Positions 1-61,245 of a stretch of DNA of 64,000 nt are shown one piece after another; the first letter of the stretch is position 1; every line of letters starts with the position of its first letter. The translations under genes were made by a program, and so were the position numbers. Below the pieces are notes generated by a model. That model worked only from the letters and a program-made list of their open reading frames with translations. It had not been told where the DNA came from and made no database searches. The DNA comes from Myxocyprinus asiaticus (taxonomy: Eukaryota > Chordata > Actinopteri > Cypriniformes > Catostomidae), in NCBI RefSeq assembly GCF_019703515.2, contig NC_059349.1:24152744-24216743 (forward strand), given 5' to 3'.

Positions 1-1946
1 AGTGAATGGTGACTAAAATTTTGCAGTTCCAAAACGTGCCTTGTCACAGCCATGCCTGAGTCTGCTCTGTGCCTTGTCACAGCCATGCCTGAGTCTGCTC
101 CGTGCCTTATCACAGCCACACCTGAGTCTGCTCCATGCCTTGTCACAGCCACACCTGAGTCTGCTCCACACCATGTCACAGCCACGCCTGAGTCTGCTCC
201 ATGCCATGTCATAGCCAAGCCTTCCATGGCTCCTTGCTCCAAGCCTCCCACGGCTCCTTGCTCCACGCCTTCTGCGGCCAATGAGCCATCGCCCATGCCT
301 GCCACGGCCAACACCCACGCCTGCCATGGCCAACGCGTTTGAAGCCTTGCCCGTCCCAGAGCCAGCGTTGCCAGCCTCATCTGTCCCAGAGCCACTGCCT
401 GCCACTGTTAACGAGCCAGTGCCTATGCCTGCCACAGTTAATGAGCCAATATCCATGCCTGCCACGGCCAATGAGCTTGAAGCCTCGTCCATCCCAGAGC
501 CAGTGCCTGCAGCCTCAACCGTCCCAGAGCCAATGCCTGTAGCCTCGACCATCCCAGAGCCAATGCCTGTAGCCTCGACCGTCCCTATAACCACGCTCCC
601 AGCTGTCCAGAAAAGGAGGAGAAGGAAAGGGACACCTTTTCTCCAGTCTCTGCCTGTACCCATGACCACGGAGGTCGTTCCCAAGTCTAGGCCAGTATTC
701 ACGACCATGGAGGCCACTGCCTGTAGCCTCGACCATCCCAGAGCCAATGCCTGTAGCCTTGACCATCCCCGTACCCACGACCCCAGCTGTCCGGAAAAGG
801 AGGAGAAGGAAAGGGACACCTTTTCCCCAGTCTCTGGCTGTACCCACGACCACGGAGGTTGTTCCCAAGTCTCTGCCAGTATTTACGACTATGGAGGTCG
901 TTCCCAAGTCTCTGCCAGTGTTCACGACCACAGAGGTCGTTCCCAAGTCTCTGCCCATTTTTACGACCAAGGAGGTCGTTCCCAAGTCTCTGCCTGTACT
1001 TATGACCACAGAGGTCATTCCCGAGTCTCTGCCTGTGTTCATGACTACAGAGATTGTTCCCGAGTCTCTGCCTGTGTTCACGACCACAGAGGTCGTTCCC
1101 GAGTCTCTGCCCATGTTCACGACCACGGAGGTCGTTCCCAAGTCTCTGCCCATGTTCATGACCACAGATGTCGTTCCCAAGTCTCTGCCCATGTTCATGA
1201 CCACGGAGGTCGTTCTCAAGTCTCTGCCAGTGTTCACGACCATGGAGGTCATTTCCAAGTCATCCAGGACTCTTAGCCTCGAGCCTCCCATGGCTCCTCC
1301 TTCCACAGCTTTGCCCCTCGAGCCTCTCATGGCTCAACCTGCCTCCATTGACCCTTCCTTGGCTCCGCCCTCTGTGTCTCCTATGGCTCTGCCCATTCCA
1401 CCACAGTCTCCACCTCCTGTGTCTCAAATCCACCTTCTATGGCTCTGCCCCTTAAGCCGCCGCCTCCTGCTACCAGATCTCCTCCTGACCCAGTCCCAGC
1501 TCTATGGCCACCACCCAGGCCTCCTGACCCAATCCTGGCCCTGTGGCCACCTCCCAGGCCTCCTGAACCTGTCCCAGCTTTATGGCCACCACCCAGGCCT
1601 TCTGACCTATTCTCGGCCCTGTGGCCACCTCCCAGGCCTCCTGACCCTGTCCCCGCTCTGTGGCCACCTTCCAGGCCTCCTGACCTAGTCCCGGCCCTGT
1701 GGCCACCTCCTAGGCCTCCCGACTCAGTCCCTGCCCTGAGGCCGCCTCCCAGACCTCCTGACCCGGTCTCTACCCTGAGGCGGCCCCCGCCCCAGACTTC
1801 CGGGCCCAATCCCTACCCTAAGGACTCCTCCCTGGCCACCTGGTCATCTTCCAGGTCCCCTTCCTCACCAGTATCTTCCTGCCATCCTCAGCCATCTATG
1901 GGCCACCAGGAGTTGCCCCTTAAAGTGTGTGGGGGGGGGGGGTTTA
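1..1946 (+). repeat. Minisatellite-rich internal part of an LTR retrotransposon
   Basis: Three tandem blocks are visible: about five copies of a 33-bp unit (CCTGAGTCTGCTCCATGCCT...) at 50-215, about ten copies of a 39-bp unit (GTTCCCAAGTCTCTGCCAGT...) at 858-1255, and about eight copies of a 39-bp unit ending in TGGCCACCTCCCAGGC at 1480-1780. Unit lengths are multiples of three, and the plus strand reads as Pro/Ser/Thr-rich repeats (for example PPRPPDPVPALWP), but in different frames with breaks. Similar proline-rich ORFs sit before the 3' LTR of fish elements. A G-rich tract at 1927-1942 just before the LTR resembles a polypurine tract. Confidence 0.55.
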
Positions 1947-2203
1947 TGTCACAGTCTGTCTCCTAGGACTCTTATTTTGAAGTGTTTCCCTCAGACTACG
2001 TTTCCCATCATGCACTGCCATCTGTTCCTGATTGTTCTCACCTGTTTTCCATTCACTCATTAGCTCTTGTTTGTATATGTATACCCTCTAGCTGTTGCAT
2101 TCCCTTGTCAGTTCCCATTTGTTGTTTTTACTGTCATCATTTTTATTAAAGCTTGCACTTAGATCCTACGTCTCCTGTTTCCTCTCAGCAACCATTCGTG
2201 ACA
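1947..2203 (+). mobile_element. Probable 3' LTR of a Ty3/gypsy-like retrotransposon
   Basis: A 257-bp segment starts TGTCAC and ends GTGACA, giving the TG...CA ends with a 6-bp inverted repeat expected of an LTR. It contains a TATA-like TATATGTATA near 2074-2083 and an ATTAAA near 2145. It follows a G-rich tract directly. The other LTR, if present, is outside the window. Confidence 0.55.
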
Positions 2204-2488
2204 CAGATGAAGTTTTTTAAGATTAATGCTTTATCGAATTTTAAATCAACAAAACCGACCTCCCTAACTTAAACCTGTTAGGAATTTTCAGGATTGGCCC
2301 CTAGGTATCAAGTCAGGTCTGCAGTCGCTGTCTCGATCCGGATCCTCGCGAGGGGAGAAATGAGTGACACAGAGCATGCGTCAAAGATTTCTTGTACTTT
2401 ATTGTTCAGCACAGCATTATATATCTTTGTAAGGACAGGAAAAGCAGTACACTATCCAATGAAATCAATCATTACCTTATTTGGAAAA
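2204..2488. other. No gene seen
   Basis: This spacer lies between the LTR and the Tc1-like element. It has no convincing ORF or exon and no repeat I can name. Confidence 0.5.
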
Positions 2489-2490
2489 TA

Positions 2491-3739
2491 CACTATATTG
2501 CCAAAAGTATTCGCTCACCCATCCAAATAATTGAATTCAGGTGTTCCAATCACTTCCATGGCCACAGGTGTATAAAATGAAGCACCTAGGCATGCAGACT
2601 GCTTCTACAAACATTTGTGAAAGAATGGGCCGCTCTCAGGAGCTCAGTGAATTCCAGCGTGGTACTGTGATAGGATGCCACCTGTGCAACAAGTCCAGTC
2701 GTGAAATTTCCTCGCTACTAAATATTCCACAGTCAACTGTCAGTGGTATTATAACAAAGTGGAAGCGATTGGGAATGACAGCAACTCATCCACGAAGTGG
2801 TAGGCCACGTAAAATGACAGAGCGGGGTCAGCGGATGCTGAGGCGCATAGTGCGCAGAGGTCGCCAACTTTCTGCAGAGTCAATCACTACAGACCTCCAG
2901 AGTTCATGTGGCCTTCAGATTAGCTCAAGAACAGTGCGTAGAGAGCTTCATGGAATGGGTTTCCATGGCCGAGCAGCTGCATCCAAGCCATACATCACCA
3001 AGTGCAATGCAAAGCGTCGGATGCAGTGGTGTAAAGCACGCTGCCACTGGACTCTAGAGCAGTGGAGACGCATTCTCTGGAGTGACAAATCACGCTTCTC
3101 CATCTGGCAACCTGATTGACGAGTCTGGGTTTGGCGGTTGCCAGGAGAACGGTACTTGTCTGACTGCATTGTGCCAACTGTGAAGTTTGGTGGAGGGGGG
3201 ATTATGGTGTGGGGTTGTTTTTCAGGAGCTGGGCTTGGCCCCTTAGTTCCAGTGAAAGGAACTCTGAATGCTTCAGCATACCAAGAGATTTTGGACAATT
3301 CCATGCTCCTAACTTTGTGGGAACAGTTTGGGGATGGCCCCTTCCTGTTCCAACATGACTGCGCACCAGTGCACAAAGCAAGGTCCATAAAAGACATGGA
3401 TGAGCGAGTTTGGTGTGGAAGAACTTGACTGGCCTGCACAGAGTCCTGACCTCAACCCGACAGAGCACCTTTGGGATGAATTAGAGCGAAGACTGCGAGC
3501 CAGACCTTCTCGTCCAACATCAGTGTCTGACCTCACAAATGCGCTTCTGGAAGAATGGTCAAAAATTCCCATAAACACACTCCTAAACCTTGTGGAAAAC
3601 CTTCCCAGAAGAGCTGAAGCTGTTATAGCTGCAAAGGGTGGGCCGACGTCATATTAAACCCTATGGATTAAGAATGGGATGTCACTTAAGTTCATATGCG
3701 TCTCAAGGCAGATGAGCGAATACTTTTGGCAATATAGTG
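2491..3739 (+). mobile_element. Complete Tc1/mariner-like transposon with perfect ends
   Basis: The 1249-bp element has 27-bp perfect terminal inverted repeats starting CACTATATTGCCAAAAG. It is flanked on both sides by TA (2489-2490 and 3740-3741), the target duplicated by Tc1/mariner elements. It holds a single transposase reading frame, now broken. The intact ends mean it could still be moved by transposase from another copy (inference). Confidence 0.95.
2577..3657 (+). pseudogene. Tc1-like transposase, inactivated by one stop and one frameshift
   Basis: The N-terminal part (MGRSQELSEFQRGTVIGCHL at 2625, SSREISSLLNIPQSTVSGII) is a paired-type helix-turn-helix that binds the inverted repeats. 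The catalytic triad is visible across frames: first Asp in WSDKSRFS, second Asp in FQHDCAPVH, Glu in SPDLNPTEHLW, a DDE transposase of the Tc1 type. A TGA at 3117-3119 follows WQPD, probably from a single change of GGA. A run of four A at 3388-3391 appears to carry one extra base and shifts the frame before the last third, which ends AAKGGPTSY. The in-frame ATG at 2577 is used as start. Confidence 0.9.
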
Positions 3740-3872
3740 TATATACATAAAGATTCTACATTAATTATGTAAATGAAACAAAATATTCTAGAACAGAGGA
3801 GTGGTATTTAACCTTTAGCTTGAGACACTCAGAGAAGAAAAATGGGAAACCCTTTCCACATGATTTCCGTTA

Positions 3873-3874
3873 CT

Positions 3875-3909
<35 letters not shown>
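3873..3909. repeat. (CA)n microsatellite
   Basis: Uninterrupted AC dinucleotides, about 18 units. Confidence 0.95.
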
Positions 3910-3911
<2 letters not shown>

Positions 3912-4109
3912 TGAAAATAGGAACTGAGTACTAGCTGTTAAATGTTAGCTTAAGCATATGTCAACTGAGAGGTCAACTGAGAGGTGATGTTTCTTTTTCT
4001 CATAATACCTTATACCTAAACCTAACAAATAGTATTATTAAAGCAAACTTGAAATGAAAAACAGATGAGATTTTGAAGATTAATGAAGGTTAATAATAGA
4101 TTTTTAAAT

Positions 4110-4222
4110 CAATGACACTTTCGGCACACGTATTGACTCGCGTGCTCTTCGGGACTCGTATCCGCGGTCCTTGTATCGCATTCGCAAGTGCAATGCTCTA
4201 TCAGTTGAACTACCGTGCAAAT
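4110..4222 (-). mobile_element. tRNA-derived SINE fragment
   Basis: On the minus strand the sequence reads like a tRNA head. It has an A-box-like TAGTTCAACTGATAGAGCA and a B-box-like GGATACGAGTCCC about 40 nt later, followed by an AT-rich tail towards 4080. The arms no longer pair well, so this is a SINE head rather than a working tRNA gene. Confidence 0.5.
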
Positions 4223-4554
4223 TGTTCCTTGTTTACGTAATGAAAACTTTCAAATGTATCGCCTTACAAGTCATGCACTGTAATAAAAGTGTTTTGATGT
4301 CATATGGTAGCACTGTGGGAGGAACATGGTGAAAAATAATTGCTTATGAACTGATAATCTGCCTTTCTACTCGTGATTTTTGTAAAAGGGAATAAAATTG
4401 CTGTTTTAGCGCCTATAGTGTTTACTTATCCAGTATCACATTACATAAACAACGTAAAAATCGTTTTGCAAAAATTTAGGTATAGTAACGTGATTCTGTG
4501 ATGCCAGGTTGTTTTTCTTCTGTAGCTCAAATCACGTTAAAACCTCAGGCAGGT

Positions 4555-4660
4555 CCAGGCATGCGCGTTCTAGAGTAAGCAAACTAAAAGGCGTGACTTC
4601 CTTTCCTATAGCTGCCATAGAGCGTTACAACTTCTCCCATTCATTTTTCTACAAGTGATC
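4555..4660. repeat. Interspersed repeat fragment shared with 21630-22020 and 37400-37780
   Basis: It shares GGCGTGACTTCCTTT-like and CTTCTCCCATTCAT-like segments with the two other loci in this window. Confidence 0.45.
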
Positions 4661-4713
4661 CATCTCCTCCCCTTGTAATGTCTCTAGTTCAGTGTATTGT
4701 CTAAATTGCTGAC

Positions 4714-5001
4714 CTCAATCACAAAATTCCCCTGTCTGAGCAGCCACTGCAGTTCTCGCACATGCCCGGTGGCAGCAGCATCATGGGCAGGTGTGGCAGG
4801 GAAAGCAAGCCTCTTTTACCAGAAATAGCAGACAGTCCAGATGCCCGCAGCGGGCAGCGTGGTGGGTGGGCGTAGCTCCCTGGGCATCTGTGATGGTGGG
4901 ACTAAGATATCCAGGGGCATGCAGAGCCCTCAGAGCCTGCACATTCCCCTCGCAAGCTGCTTGGATGGCTTTGTGGAGCTGCATGCTACACCTCAGCCAG
5001 C
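4714..5001 (-). pseudogene. Broken first exon of an espin/espin-like ankyrin gene
   Basis: The ATG at 4984 opens MQLHKAIQAACEGNVQALRA, followed by LHAPGYLSP and the ankyrin motif ATPTHHAARCGHLDCLLFLV. This matches the first two ankyrin repeats of espin and espin-like proteins, which bundle actin in hair-cell stereocilia. The frame then stops at CCA-TGA, but the +1 frame continues with PAHDAAATGHVRELQWLLRQ up to a GAG/GTCAGC donor at 4714. The conserved stretch between the two repeats is missing, so a small out-of-frame deletion is likely. A splice acceptor precedes the ATG at 5001. Further exons would lie left of the window. Human ESPNL and KIF1A are both on 2q37.3, so the pairing could be ancestral. 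It may be a pseudogene, a disrupted allele or an assembly error. Confidence 0.6.
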
Positions 5002-5649
5002 CTGGAACAAAAGTGGCAGGGATCCTTGGGCTGCACCCAACTATCTCTCTCTCTCTCTCTCTCTTGCTAACTCTTTCCCTCTAAAATGATACCTGAGCTT
5101 GCTGATAGATGTCCATGGGAGACATAGCTTGTGTGAAAGATGAAGAGGGTGGACAAGCGGTGAGCTAGAAATGTAATAAGAGCCCGTATGTGAAAATATA
5201 CATCTGCTTCTATCTTATATGTTTCTCAAACTCCAACTACTAGTTTAAAAAGTTAGAAAGATCTTAAGTGTTTAAGGAAGCTTGATAAGCAGGTTTAGCT
5301 GCACAACCAGCTGGTCTCCCAGCTTGACCAGTTAGTGCCCAACATTCCTCTAAAAGAAGACTTCCATGGTACAAAAAATTAAATGTTAGGCAGAATGTTA
5401 GCCTCAGTCATCATTCACTTTCATTTTATGGAAAAAAGATACATTGGAAGTGAATGGTGACGGGCTAACATTCTGCTTAACATCTCCCTTTGTGTTCTGT
5501 GGAAGGTTTGAAAAAAACATAAAGATGAGTAAATGTTGACAGAAATTTTCATTTTTGGGTGAACTGACCTTTCCTGCTATAACAGTATCCACTTTATAGA
5601 GTGTACTGATTTTGAATGGCTACTGTCACAAAAAGAAAAGTCCAGACTT
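5002..5649. other. Intergenic spacer between kif1a and the espin-like remnant
   Basis: It holds a short (CT)n tract at 5044-5064, a GCTGGT-rich fragment near 5290-5345 and a palindromic MITE remnant at about 5380-5575. No coding sequence was recognised. Confidence 0.5.
5380..5575. mobile_element. Palindromic TTAA-type MITE remnant
   Basis: The arms TTAGCCTCAGTCATCATTC and GAATGGTGACGGGCTAA-like face each other around 5435. The right arm ends with CATTTTTGGGTGAAC, a shared end of the cyprinid MITE seen complete at 41614-42170. Confidence 0.6.
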
Positions 5650-8242
5650 GACCAATGTTGTGCATATTTCACATTTATTTTACACCCGACAAAGTGTTAA
5701 GTGTCCACAGACATTAGAAGACACAGATCCAGCACTCAAAGTACTTGAGCACGGAGTACACTACAGCCCATTCATTATGGTATAAAGTGGTTACAGCTGT
5801 GTGCTAGATCAGAGTTGGGTTTATATACAGAGCAAATCAACAGAAATATAGAAGCAATTACAGTCGATACACTTAGTTTATATTGAGATCTGTCTTTTTA
5901 AATTAGGAAAATTTGGATGGATGAAAGATGTTTATTGAAAATGATGCTTGGAAAGACGTGATAACACAAAGGTTCCATTGAGAGTGAGAGAGAAAGATGG
6001 TACATTATCAACTGCAAACCCTAAAAATCAAATGTATCTGCCATACGTCTTGTTACATGTTGACAAAGTCCTCTTGAATGCTTTATTTTCAAGGCACTGT
6101 GTCAAAGCAAGGGTTTGCAAACACGACATGCTCAAAGTCAACTGTGATCCTTGAATCCAGTAAATTAATACAACTGAATCTGAAGTGACTGTTATTTTTG
6201 TGTAAATGCTACTCTTATATTGTAAGGAGGTAAATGAGATACATTTTATTTATTTCATTTAAAAGCTGAATAAATATGTACAACATGCTATCATATACAT
6301 AGCATTAACAAAGACAGGAATGGACAAATAACTTGATCAGGGCACTGGGAGGTATGACTGTCAACATAATGTTTAGAACCCAAACATGTGTCCCTAACAA
6401 CTTGCATTTCCGATCCATTTCATTGAACTTATTAAATGTCTGTCAAGGCATTACCTACATATACTACTGCTTATGAAACCATTTGGAGAGGTATAGACCA
6501 GAACTGCTGAACTGCTAAATAAACACAATGTCTCTCAGGTATGTTCAGACCTGATATTGCTGCTAAATTTGCACTCTTTGGGTTGGCTGGCCCATGGCAC
6601 AAAACACCAATCCTCTATCACATGAGGTGTCTAAGACAGCAACACATGACATGAACAACATACTGAATGGCTGACTGACCAATAGCATATAGAGCAGATC
6701 TCTGAATTTACAGTATCAGTATACAATACAGTGGCCTCTGGTAATACCTCTTTAAGATGTAACCTTCATTGCAATTTCCTCACAGGAAACACAGCTTTTC
6801 TATACCTAGTATACACTCTCTTTATAGTCACAAAGCAAAGGGTGGACCAGAAACATGGAACATTGATATGCTTATTATAACTGATAGCCTACATCACACA
6901 TAAAATCAATGACCAACATTTAGCTGAGCTATATAAAGGTTTCTATAGAACAAATCTGATGTTGACAAAACTTTTGGTAAAAGCATTGGAATTAATAGAC
7001 TTTTTGTTAGATACTGTAACAATAAAACTGGATCTCGTCTTACAAGACATCATCTCATTGCCACCACTCATGAGAAACACCAAATAGGGGGTGTTCTCCA
7101 AATTTTCTTCAAAAAACATATTCTGTTACAACATGTAAGGCTGGGACAACCTGAACATTACAGCTACAAAAAAGGAATAACAGTATGCAGTTACACAAGA
7201 TACAGTATTCTTCAACATGGAATTCCTGGACAATATAATGTGATATACTGTAATCTAAATTAAATCTCCCTCATCTAAAAGTTAAACATGCTGTATTTAC
7301 GTTCAGTGCATTGGTAACAGGAAATTTAGCTTCACCTCTTTCCAATTGGTGTGTTATGCATTCAAGCAGACGAAAGCAATAAATACAGATACATAAAATG
7401 AGTTTAGATTCAATGTAGCAGCAGAGCTCTTGTGCAAATTAACAAAACAAACCTTGTAAATAATCAAAGCTTATTATCAAAAGTGCAAGGTGAACAATAC
7501 ATTTTTGTAACACTACAAATAGTGACCTCTTAATAAATTATGTTTTTATAAAACATGCAATGCTTAATAAATAAGTAAACTGAATGATGTAATGCAAAAA
7601 AAAAAAAAAAAAAAAAGACATTACAGATGAAAATAAAAACACAAATAAAAACTTGTGTATGGTAGAAGGTTAGTATAACTTTTCCCATGTTGATTTTTGT
7701 CAAAATAATGGACAATTACTGTACCATTTTCAGTCTAAGATCCATCACAATTCCCTGCAATTCTTTCAAAATAAGCTCTGCTTCCCTTCAAAAAGCAAAA
7801 TGACCATGGCAGCATTATCAAAACCAAGAGGCATCTACTGAAGCCCAGGTAAAAGCACTTGACATCTAATCTGCAGAAGCACATCCACAAAGCATTGTGT
7901 TGCATTTACAAATGAACTAATGCTGTTACAGATATGAGGTGGGCCATGTCTAAAATGCCATTCTAGTTTTTAAGCTATGTTAGCCAGGAATATTTCAATA
8001 TTGTACATTTACATTTGTAACTGACTAAATGGGGCCTGACACACAAACACACACTCTTTGTGAAGCTAGGCCCACAGTCTATGGTTGGCATGTTGGTATG
8101 GACAGACCAAGGGGTGCTGGGGTAGGCAGGCAAGAGGCAGCTGTGATAAGGTGGGGATAGGGCACTCATGTTCACATGAACTAATTACATCACAAGGGTC
8201 TGTCAGATATCTGTTTATGCTTTGAGCTGAAGAAAAACGGTT
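5650..8242 (-). other. kif1a: Probable kif1a 3' UTR
   Basis: This is a 2.6-kb AT-rich stretch directly after the stop with no recognisable transposon. That contrasts with the repeat-filled flanks and suits a long neuronal 3' UTR. On the minus strand an AATAAA lies at 5679-5674, with a T-rich stretch about 30-45 nt beyond it, so cleavage near 5650 is plausible. Another AATAAA cluster near 6246-6256 could give a shorter form. The end is inferred only; no transcript evidence is available. Confidence 0.5.
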
Positions 8243-58135
<49,893 letters not shown>

Positions 58136-58216
58136 GGTGTCTGAGTGTTTGGGCTCTGCTACTGTACAGGATCTGATAGGACGAAGTCCGGCCAGGAATC
58201 AGAGGCCACCTGCCAC

Positions 58217-59881
58217 CTGTAGAGAGAATGTTATGTTTTGGAATTTTCCTCATATGTATTTTGTACCACAAGCACAATTAAATGATCCATGGTCTGGCAA
58301 GAAGGGAGGGCAGAACAGAATTGGAAGTACAGTACAGACACAATAAGGCAATGAGCAAACACCAAAAACACCATGATCCTACAACCAACTTTTGCTAAAT
58401 TAAACTTGAAATGTGTTAAGGCCTACACTTTAGATTAAGCAGCTCAGCAATTCACTTCAAGAGATAATTAAGAAAAATACCTATAAATCTGTTCAGACGA
58501 TTGAACTGGCTAAGGCATGGCACTGATAATCTAATTTAGTTAATGGGGCTCCCTGAGATCCAGACCATGACTCATCAGGACTTTATTACATTCAGTAGAT
58601 TACTGTACACTGGATCTGGCTATGTGAACTCATAACCTCTTTGTGTGAAGTGTGTCAAACTAGTTGGATAATGATTCAAATGTGCAGGTTTATTAAAAGA
58701 ATCAAACAGCCTGTTCAAATTAGAATCCAATACAGGCAAACTTCAGATACATAAGGCAGACAGACAAGGCAAGACAAATCCAAAACAGTAATCTTAAGAA
58801 ATTACTAAAACAAAACCAGGCAGACGATCAATGTCCATGACCATCCCTGGTGAAAAGATTAGCTTAGATCACAAGATGAATTTCAATGCTGGTCCAGTTT
58901 TTGCTGATTTGGTGCTGATCTCACTGGTGGACCAGCATAGCCATTATGTTCACCAGCAAAACATGCTGGTCACCCAGCAAGGTTTTTCTGATTATGCTGG
59001 ATGACCACGGAAATCTCACTGGTAAAGCTAGTTAAGAAGCCTGGCTGGGACATCAGCATCTCATGCTTGGTACGAGCAATCAAAAAAGCAATCAACATCT
59101 GCTTTTCAACCAGGATGACCATGACTATGAGAATAAATATCAAAATTGCACTGGAAACTGGCAAGACTTTGCAAAGACACAATGGAATATGAACTCTCAT
59201 AGTACTTATACTATATTTAAACTAGTCAAACACGATATTGAAAACAGGTGAGTGCAGTGGAATCTGAGTGTTTCACTTCACTAGTTCTATAATTCAGTTG
59301 AGGGTTCCATCTGGTGGTGTGGAGACCTTGGAGTTTTGCTTATTATTTTCTTTTGGGTAACCCACCTCCGCTGCAGAAATTAAAATAAAAAGCAAACAGA
59401 TTGTTAATTTGGTGAATTTTCACTGTGCTTGTCTGATAGCTGGGATATATTTTTGCTGGGACTAGGGAGCACAGTCAGCCAACGATACCACCCCTAGGTC
59501 GTAACATTAAAATATTTTGAATAGCCTGTTAGATCTTTGAGATATACGCTTATGTATTCTAAAAATGTGATAATCAATAAGAATAATGTACTGTTTAACC
59601 CTATTCTACATATAGTATTATGTGGACCCTGCACACTTGATGACAAAACCATGATGAAAAGAGTGGTGCTATACTGTAATGTGCATCTGTGAACATTCAC
59701 CTCATGCAATCATACCAGGTACTCTTCATGCAAAGAGTTCTGATAACAAAAACTAAGGACAACATTTGAAAATTGTTGCAACTACAACAATGCTGTTAAT
59801 GTATAGTATGTTATTCCATATCATATACCGCAACAAAGCAATTTAAAAAAGCATATCTTTTATATATGTACAGTATATATA
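58217..59881. other. Region upstream of kif1a exon 1
   Basis: No coding sequence was recognised. A GCTGGT-rich repeat lies at about 58880-59000 (TGCTGGTCACCCAGC, GGACCAGCATAGCC). This is either an intron of the kif1a 5' UTR or promoter-proximal sequence. Confidence 0.45.
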
Positions 59882-60390
59882 CACTCACTGAGCTCTTTAT
59901 AGGAACACTACGGTCCTAATAAAGTGCCCGAAGTGGTCTTCTTCTGTTGTAGCCCATCCACCTCAAGGTTCGACGTGTTGTGCATTCTGAGGTGCTATTC
60001 TTCTCACTACAATTGTACAGAGTGATCATCTGAGTTACCGTAGCCTTTCTGTCAGCTCGAACCAGTCTGGCCATTCTCCTTTGACCTCTCTCATCAACAA
60101 GGCGTTTCCGTCCGCAGAACTGCCGCTCACTGTATGTTTTTTGCTTTTGCCATCATTCTGAGTAAACTCTAGAGACTGTTGTGAGCAGTTACAGAAATAC
60201 TCAAACCAGACCGTCTGGCACCAACAATCATGCCATGGTCAAAATCACTGAGATCACATTTTTTCCCCATTCTGATGGTTGATGTGAACATTTACTGGAG
60301 CTCCTGACCCGTATCTGCATGATTTTATGCATTGCACTGCTGCCACATGATTGGCTGATTAGATAATTGCATGAATAAGTAGGTGTACAG
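59882..60390 (-). mobile_element. Tc1-like transposon remnant
   Basis: It starts CACTCACTGAGCTCTTTATA after TA at 59880-59881. On the minus strand it encodes transposase fragments (LSDFDHGMIVGARRSGLSIS, the helix-turn-helix, and QRRMARLVRAD-like) with stops and a large internal deletion. It is the same family as 42345-43252. Confidence 0.7.
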
Positions 60391-61094
60391 GTTAGAGCAC
60401 AACCTACATTTCAGATCTGTATACTGTTAAAGAATGTGATAGAGAAAAAAAATCTAGTGCTTTTTGCCACCTAGTGGAATAAAACGAGACTTTTCAAAGT
60501 GAGGTAGAGTGAACAGAACCAGAACCAAAAAAAAAAAAATATTCTGTTTATCATAAGATTATAAACACATAAAATATTATTTATTTATAATTTGAGTTTT
60601 TTTATTATTATTATTTGAGCGATTCTCTGAAAAATTTGACACATTTTTGCAATTAGCCCACAGTATGTGTGAATGGTGAGCTTTTAAATTTGAGTGTGAA
60701 GAATTGCGGGCAGCAGCCCTAAAATGCACCAGAGTTTAAGGAGTTAAAAGTCTGGGTCAGTGACATTACATTTCCACTCCATACAAAAGGCAGTGACGTC
60801 ACATAACCCATTTAAAACCCGCTCTTCTGTCGACATAGTTAGGCTATCCATTTGAAAGACTGAATACAAAAACAACTGAAATTGAATTAAAGCTGTATGT
60901 AAAATATATAGTATAGCATGCATTTCAATCATGTTGGATCAGAAGATTGTCCTAGTTCCCAGCCTGTTTACATAAGAATTTTATATGGATATAAAAATTT
61001 AAGCTACGTGTGCCAACATGATGGGGAAAAAAGATTTAGAATTAGGCTAGATTTTGTATTACACGGAAAGAAAATTATCACAATATTTAAATAT
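60391..61094. other. Intergenic stretch, no gene seen
   Basis: Mostly AT-rich. A perfect palindromic cAMP-response element, TGACGTCA, lies at 60794-60801. Otherwise nothing recognisable. Confidence 0.4.
60794..60801. promoter_or_regulatory. Perfect CRE palindrome TGACGTCA
   Basis: The consensus binding site of CREB/ATF factors, 2.6 kb upstream of the first recognised kif1a exon. A single 8-mer can occur by chance, so a role in kif1a transcription is only a possibility. Confidence 0.3.
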
Positions 61095-61245
61095 AAAGGC
61101 TGCTCAAGGGGAGTCACGTGACACCATGCGAGGTTCGGATGTGTGAACAGTGAGCTCTGCACACTTTGCTAGTTTTGATACTTTTAATGATATAAACCAT
61201 TGAGATTCGATACACCCTGATCCATAACTGTTCTAGGAAGACAAT

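Larger units (their letters stand above)
3742..4713. other. Repeat-bearing spacer, probably intron 1 of the espin-like remnant
   Basis: It holds a CA microsatellite (3873-3909), a degraded tRNA-derived SINE (about 4110-4222) and a short copy of an interspersed repeat (about 4555-4660). No ORF here looks genuine. Confidence 0.5.

Noticed and set aside
50..215. CRISPR-like array
   Set aside because: The 33-bp units are directly adjacent with no variable spacers, and the genome is eukaryotic.
281..1966. Several long ORFs on both strands in the first 2 kb
   Set aside because: They arise from tandem repeats whose unit length is a multiple of three, which keeps many frames open. None has a start and context of a normal gene.
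4110..4222. A functional tRNA gene
   Set aside because: Boxes A and B are present but the stems do not pair properly, and an AT-rich tail follows, as in a SINE.
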